Positions 6,563-10,516 of a stretch of 10,516 nt of DNA are shown here, one piece after another. A model generated the notes under the pieces. The model searched no databases. It saw nothing but the letters and a program-made list of their open reading frames with translations, and was not told the DNA's origin. The position numbers and the translations under genes were made by a program. This DNA comes from Thermoanaerobaculia bacterium (GTDB taxonomy: Bacteria > Acidobacteriota > Thermoanaerobaculia > Multivoradales > UBA5704): contig JAICSG010000074.1 in assembly GCA_025937035.1 (NCBI GenBank), positions 1 to 10,516 of the forward strand, in the 5' to 3' direction. Within the stretch, counting starts at the first letter, position 1. Each line of letters begins with the position of its first letter.

Positions 6563-7285
6563 GTGAGTCGTCCGGTTGATCCGGTAGTATTCGTACATGA
6601 ATTTCTGAGAGAGTTTCTTGAGACTCGCTTCGTTACTGGCATCATCTCGACAAAAGAATACTACAGCCTCTTACCCTCTCTTCGAGACAGATTGTTGAGC
6701 GGGGTTTGTGAAGAGCTTTTCGCGAAGTCCCCAACTCCCGTTCATGTGGAAGGCTTCGGAGACCTCCGTCTTATTTACTTGCGAGAGCCCGATGGGAGCG
6801 AATTTCCCTTTCTCCAGAGGCTGACTAAGCAGCCCTCATCCAGCAAGAAAAAGCTCGTCTGCTTCGTGGGACATCGTTTTCTGGAGAATATCGAGAGGTC
6901 TCTTCGCTTCAACCTCGCTCATCTGTTCGAGCCTTATAGAGTCAGCCTCCGCTGGTCCGATTATAATCTGGCTGCTCGCGATGTATTCCAGAGCATCGTC
7001 TCAGGAATCCGAAACGCGGATCTCTGCTTCTTCGACAATCTCGGCACTCTGAACAAGCCCAATGTCTACGTAGAAGTTGGCATTGCCCACGTGCTCGGCA
7101 AGCCTATGCTGGTCAGTGAGTATTCGGGTCCCGGATCCAAAGGAAGACGGAAGATCCCCGATACGGGGAGTGTCCCTTCGGATCTACAAGGACTGCTCCG
7201 AATCCAATATCAAAGCTACGAATATCTCTGCAGAAATCTCTACTTCAGACTTCCGATCTTCTTCAAAGAGAACGTGCTCCGTTGA
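6563..7285 (+). CDS. Protein with a nucleoside-deoxyribosyltransferase/TIR-like C-terminal domain
   Basis: A 240-residue protein in two parts. Residues 1-90 are mostly helical and unrecognised (VFVHEFLREFLETRFVTG and following). Residues 96-225 show a Rossmann-like alpha/beta pattern shared by nucleoside 2-deoxyribosyltransferase-like and predicted TIR-like nucleotide-binding domains: first strand KKLVCFVGHRF (96-106), helix ARDVFQSIVSGIRNADLCFFD (138-158), then KPNVYVEVGIAHVLGKPMLV (165-184). The E-x-G-x-A-x3-G-K-P core places Glu171 where deoxyribosyltransferases have a catalytic Glu. Such domains cleave N-glycosidic bonds of nucleosides or NAD, or bind modified nucleotides, and occur in several anti-phage systems; the activity here is inferred. 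The start is the GTG at 6563, two bases after the previous stop and without a good ribosome site, suggesting coupling. The gene is clearly lower in GC than its neighbours and uses codons such as TTA, AGA and ATA. The stop overlaps the next start as TTGA. Confidence 0.65.
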   Translation: MSRPVDPVVFVHEFLREFLETRFVTGIISTKEYYSLLPSLRDRLLSGVCEELFAKSPTPVHVEGFGDLRLIYLREPDGSEFPFLQRLTKQPSSSKKKLVCFVGHRFLENIERSLRFNLAHLFEPYRVSLRWSDYNLAARDVFQSIVSGIRNADLCFFDNLGTLNKPNVYVEVGIAHVLGKPMLVSEYSGPGSKGRRKIPDTGSVPSDLQGLLRIQYQSYEYLCRNLYFRLPIFFKENVLR

Positions 7286-8427
7286 TCAGGAACTGGATCG
7301 GTCTTCTTCTCTCTGGCCTTATTCTCCTCGCCTGCCGGGAGCAGCCGAGCCTCCCCCACGCCTCCCTCTCCGTCGCCGGGGCCCTGCGCACCTCCAGTGA
7401 TCAGGGCTATGCCAAGGCCCTCGCTCCACGCGAGTTCCACTTTCCCGCCGATCACGGGCCGCATCCGGAATTCCGCACGGAGTGGTGGTATTACACGGGA
7501 AACCTCGCCACGGCGGAGGGGCGGCGGTTCGGGTTTCAGCTCACGTTTTTCCGCTCGGCTCTGGCCCCCACGGCTCCGGAGCGGGCGTCCGCGTGGGCGA
7601 CCCGGCAGGCCTGGCTGGCCCACTTCACGGTGAGCGACGTCGCGGGAAAAAGGTTTCATTCCTTCGAGCGGTGGAGCCGGGGGGCGGTCGGCCTCGCGGG
7701 GGCTCAGGGGGAGCCGTTCCGGGTGTGGGTCAAGGACTGGACGGCCGAAGGAGCTCCCGTCTTTCCCATGCGGCTGCGAGCGGCGGAAGGAGAAACAGCG
7801 GTCGATCTCCTGCTCCAGGAGGGTAAGCCGCCGGTGCTCCAGGGGGAGCGGGGGCTCAGCCGCAAGGGGGCCGAGCCGGGGGACGCCTCCTATTACTACT
7901 CCCTCACCCGCATGCCCACCTCGGGCACGGTCCGCGTGGACGGCCAGAGCTTCACGGTGACCGGCGACTCCTGGATGGACCGCGAGTGGAGCACCAGCTC
8001 TCTCGGCCGGGACCAAGTCGGCTGGGACTGGCTCGCCCTCCAGCTCTCCGACGGCTGGGACGTCATGCTCTACCGCCTGCGCCGCGCGGACGGCTCCGCC
8101 GATCCCACGAGCAGCGGTACTCTGATCGCCCCGGACGGCTCCTCCCGGCCGCTCCATCTGGCCGACTTCCAACTGGAGGGGTCCGGGGAATGGCGCAGCC
8201 CGCGGAGCGGCGCTCGATATCCGGCACGGTGGCGGGTGCGCGTCCCCGGCGAGGAGGTCGATCTCGACGTCCGGCCCCTGCTCGCCGATCAGGAGCTCGA
8301 CGTCTCCTTCCGCTACTGGGAGGGGGCGGTGTCCATCGAGGGGACCCACCACGGCAGGCCGGTGCGGGGCCAGGGGTACGTGGAGCTGACCGGATACGCG
8401 GCGCCCCCGCGGCGGCAAGTGCGGTAA
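7282..8427 (+). CDS. AttH/CrtC-family lipocalin-like lipoprotein
   Basis: A 381-residue predicted outer-envelope lipoprotein. The N-terminus is a lipoprotein signal, IGLLLSGLILLAC, with a lipobox and lipidated Cys18. The body has the hallmarks of the AttH/carotenoid 1,2-hydratase family, a tandem lipocalin-like fold: HPEFRTEWWYYTGNL (61-75), WLAHFTVSD (111-119), GDSWMDREWSTS (228-239), YWEGAV (345-350) and GYVELTGYA (365-373). True CrtC adds water to carotenoids, but most family members sit beside YbbA/FtsX-type ABC genes and have unknown roles, perhaps holding a lipid-like ligand. Here it is separated from those ABC genes by the low-GC cassette. The start is a TTG at 7282 overlapping the previous stop by four bases, with only a weak AAAGAG upstream. 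No better in-frame start exists before the lipobox, so the original start may have been lost at the insertion boundary. Confidence 0.85.
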   Translation: MIRNWIGLLLSGLILLACREQPSLPHASLSVAGALRTSSDQGYAKALAPREFHFPADHGPHPEFRTEWWYYTGNLATAEGRRFGFQLTFFRSALAPTAPERASAWATRQAWLAHFTVSDVAGKRFHSFERWSRGAVGLAGAQGEPFRVWVKDWTAEGAPVFPMRLRAAEGETAVDLLLQEGKPPVLQGERGLSRKGAEPGDASYYYSLTRMPTSGTVRVDGQSFTVTGDSWMDREWSTSSLGRDQVGWDWLALQLSDGWDVMLYRLRRADGSADPTSSGTLIAPDGSSRPLHLADFQLEGSGEWRSPRSGARYPARWRVRVPGEEVDLDVRPLLADQELDVSFRYWEGAVSIEGTHHGRPVRGQGYVELTGYAAPPRRQVR

Positions 8428-8434
8428 GAACGGC

Positions 8435-8457
8435 CACCCTCGCGCGTTGGGAGGGTG
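8435..8457 (+). terminator. Hairpin after the AttH-type gene, possible terminator
   Basis: CACCCTC (8435-8441) and GAGGGTG (8451-8457) form a 7-bp stem with a 9-nt loop, starting seven bases after the stop codon. There is no T-tract. It is one of several hairpins placed 5-7 bases after stop codons here, so factor-dependent or T-less termination is plausible. Confidence 0.4.
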
Positions 8458-8570
8458 TGCGAGCGCAACCTTCACGCCCGCACGCCGTATCCGGGCCGGG
8501 GCCCGCCGCGAGGGGTGGAGAGTGCCTCCTCATCCTCCTTCCTCCGGCGGGCACCCGGCACGGTTTTTCG

Positions 8571-8615
8571 TATATTCGTGAGATGATCGCAGAAATTTCC
8601 TGAAGGAGATTCCGG
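8571..8615 (+). promoter_or_regulatory. Promoter and leader of the S9 peptidase gene
   Basis: The -10 candidate TATATT is at 8571-8576; no convincing -35 is seen 16-18 bases upstream. Transcription would begin around 8582-8584. The leader of about 33 bases contains a tiny open frame (8583-8603) and the strong ribosome site AAGGAG (8603-8608), seven bases before the ATG at 8616. Confidence 0.5.
8583..8603 (+). other. Six-codon leader open frame MIAEIS, possibly leaderless
   Basis: ATG at 8583 lies exactly six bases after the TATATT hexamer, the same spacing as between the TATAAT and the ATG of the mntA-like gene. The frame reads six codons and stops at a TGA whose last base is the first base of the AAGGAG ribosome site for the peptidase gene. 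A ribosome terminating here would sit on that site, so translation of the mini-frame could modulate the main gene. It could equally be chance in a short leader. Confidence 0.3.

Positions 8616-10516
<1,901 letters not shown>

Noticed and set aside
6348..7285. The Lys-rich small gene and the 240-residue gene as one gene broken by a frameshift
   Set aside because: The downstream frame is open back only to a stop at 6488-6490 and its extra codons there do not resemble a protein segment, while the small gene ends in a tidy helix with a stop-start gap of two bases. A true operon is more likely.

Overview
The window is about two-thirds or more G+C over most of its length and comes from a bacterium. 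Gene content (tryptophanase, a MntA/HepT pair, YbbA/FtsX-type transporter, AttH lipocalin-like lipoprotein, secreted S9 peptidase), GC-rich hairpins without T-tracts and several starts lacking a Shine-Dalgarno (SD) sequence would fit an Acidobacteriota-like or similar high-GC Gram-negative soil lineage. That placement is inference. No rRNA, tRNA, CRISPR array or recognisable insertion sequence was seen.

Layout. (1) 2-310 (+): C-terminal end of an MBL-fold hydrolase. It converges on (2) 307-1710 (-), a full-length tryptophanase whose substrate-site residues match TnaA rather than tyrosine phenol-lyase; the two stop codons share one CTAG. (3) 1711-1870: a divergent control region with a nested inverted repeat and a perfect TATAAT placed so that the next gene would be leaderless. 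(4) 1871-2683 (+): MntA-like nucleotidyltransferase plus HepT-like HEPN RNase, a type VII toxin-antitoxin pair in which the antitoxin carries Gln where the third catalytic Asp is expected. (5) 2777-2962 (+): a secreted 61-residue protein whose mature part has eight cysteines in 32 residues, preceded by competing SD/anti-SD hairpins. (6) 3000-6256 (+): an ABC ATPase and a two-FtsX-domain permease, overlapping by ATGA. (7) 6348-7285 (+): a visibly lower-GC two-gene cassette with its own near-consensus sigma-70 promoter, encoding a Lys-rich 70-residue protein and a 240-residue protein with a nucleoside-deoxyribosyltransferase/TIR-like C-terminal domain. (8) 7282-8427 (+): an AttH/CrtC-family lipoprotein. 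(9) 8616 to the window end (+): a secreted S9 prolyl-oligopeptidase-family peptidase, lacking only its last residues.

How the parts fit. ATPase, FtsX permease and AttH lipoprotein are commonly found as neighbours, so the low-GC cassette appears to have been inserted into that operon, between permease and lipoprotein. The lipoprotein now begins at a TTG overlapping the cassette's last stop and is probably expressed from the cassette promoter. The cassette is the best candidate here for an undescribed system, possibly nucleotide/NAD-directed defence. The Cys-rich secreted peptide and the altered MntA active site are the next most interesting items.
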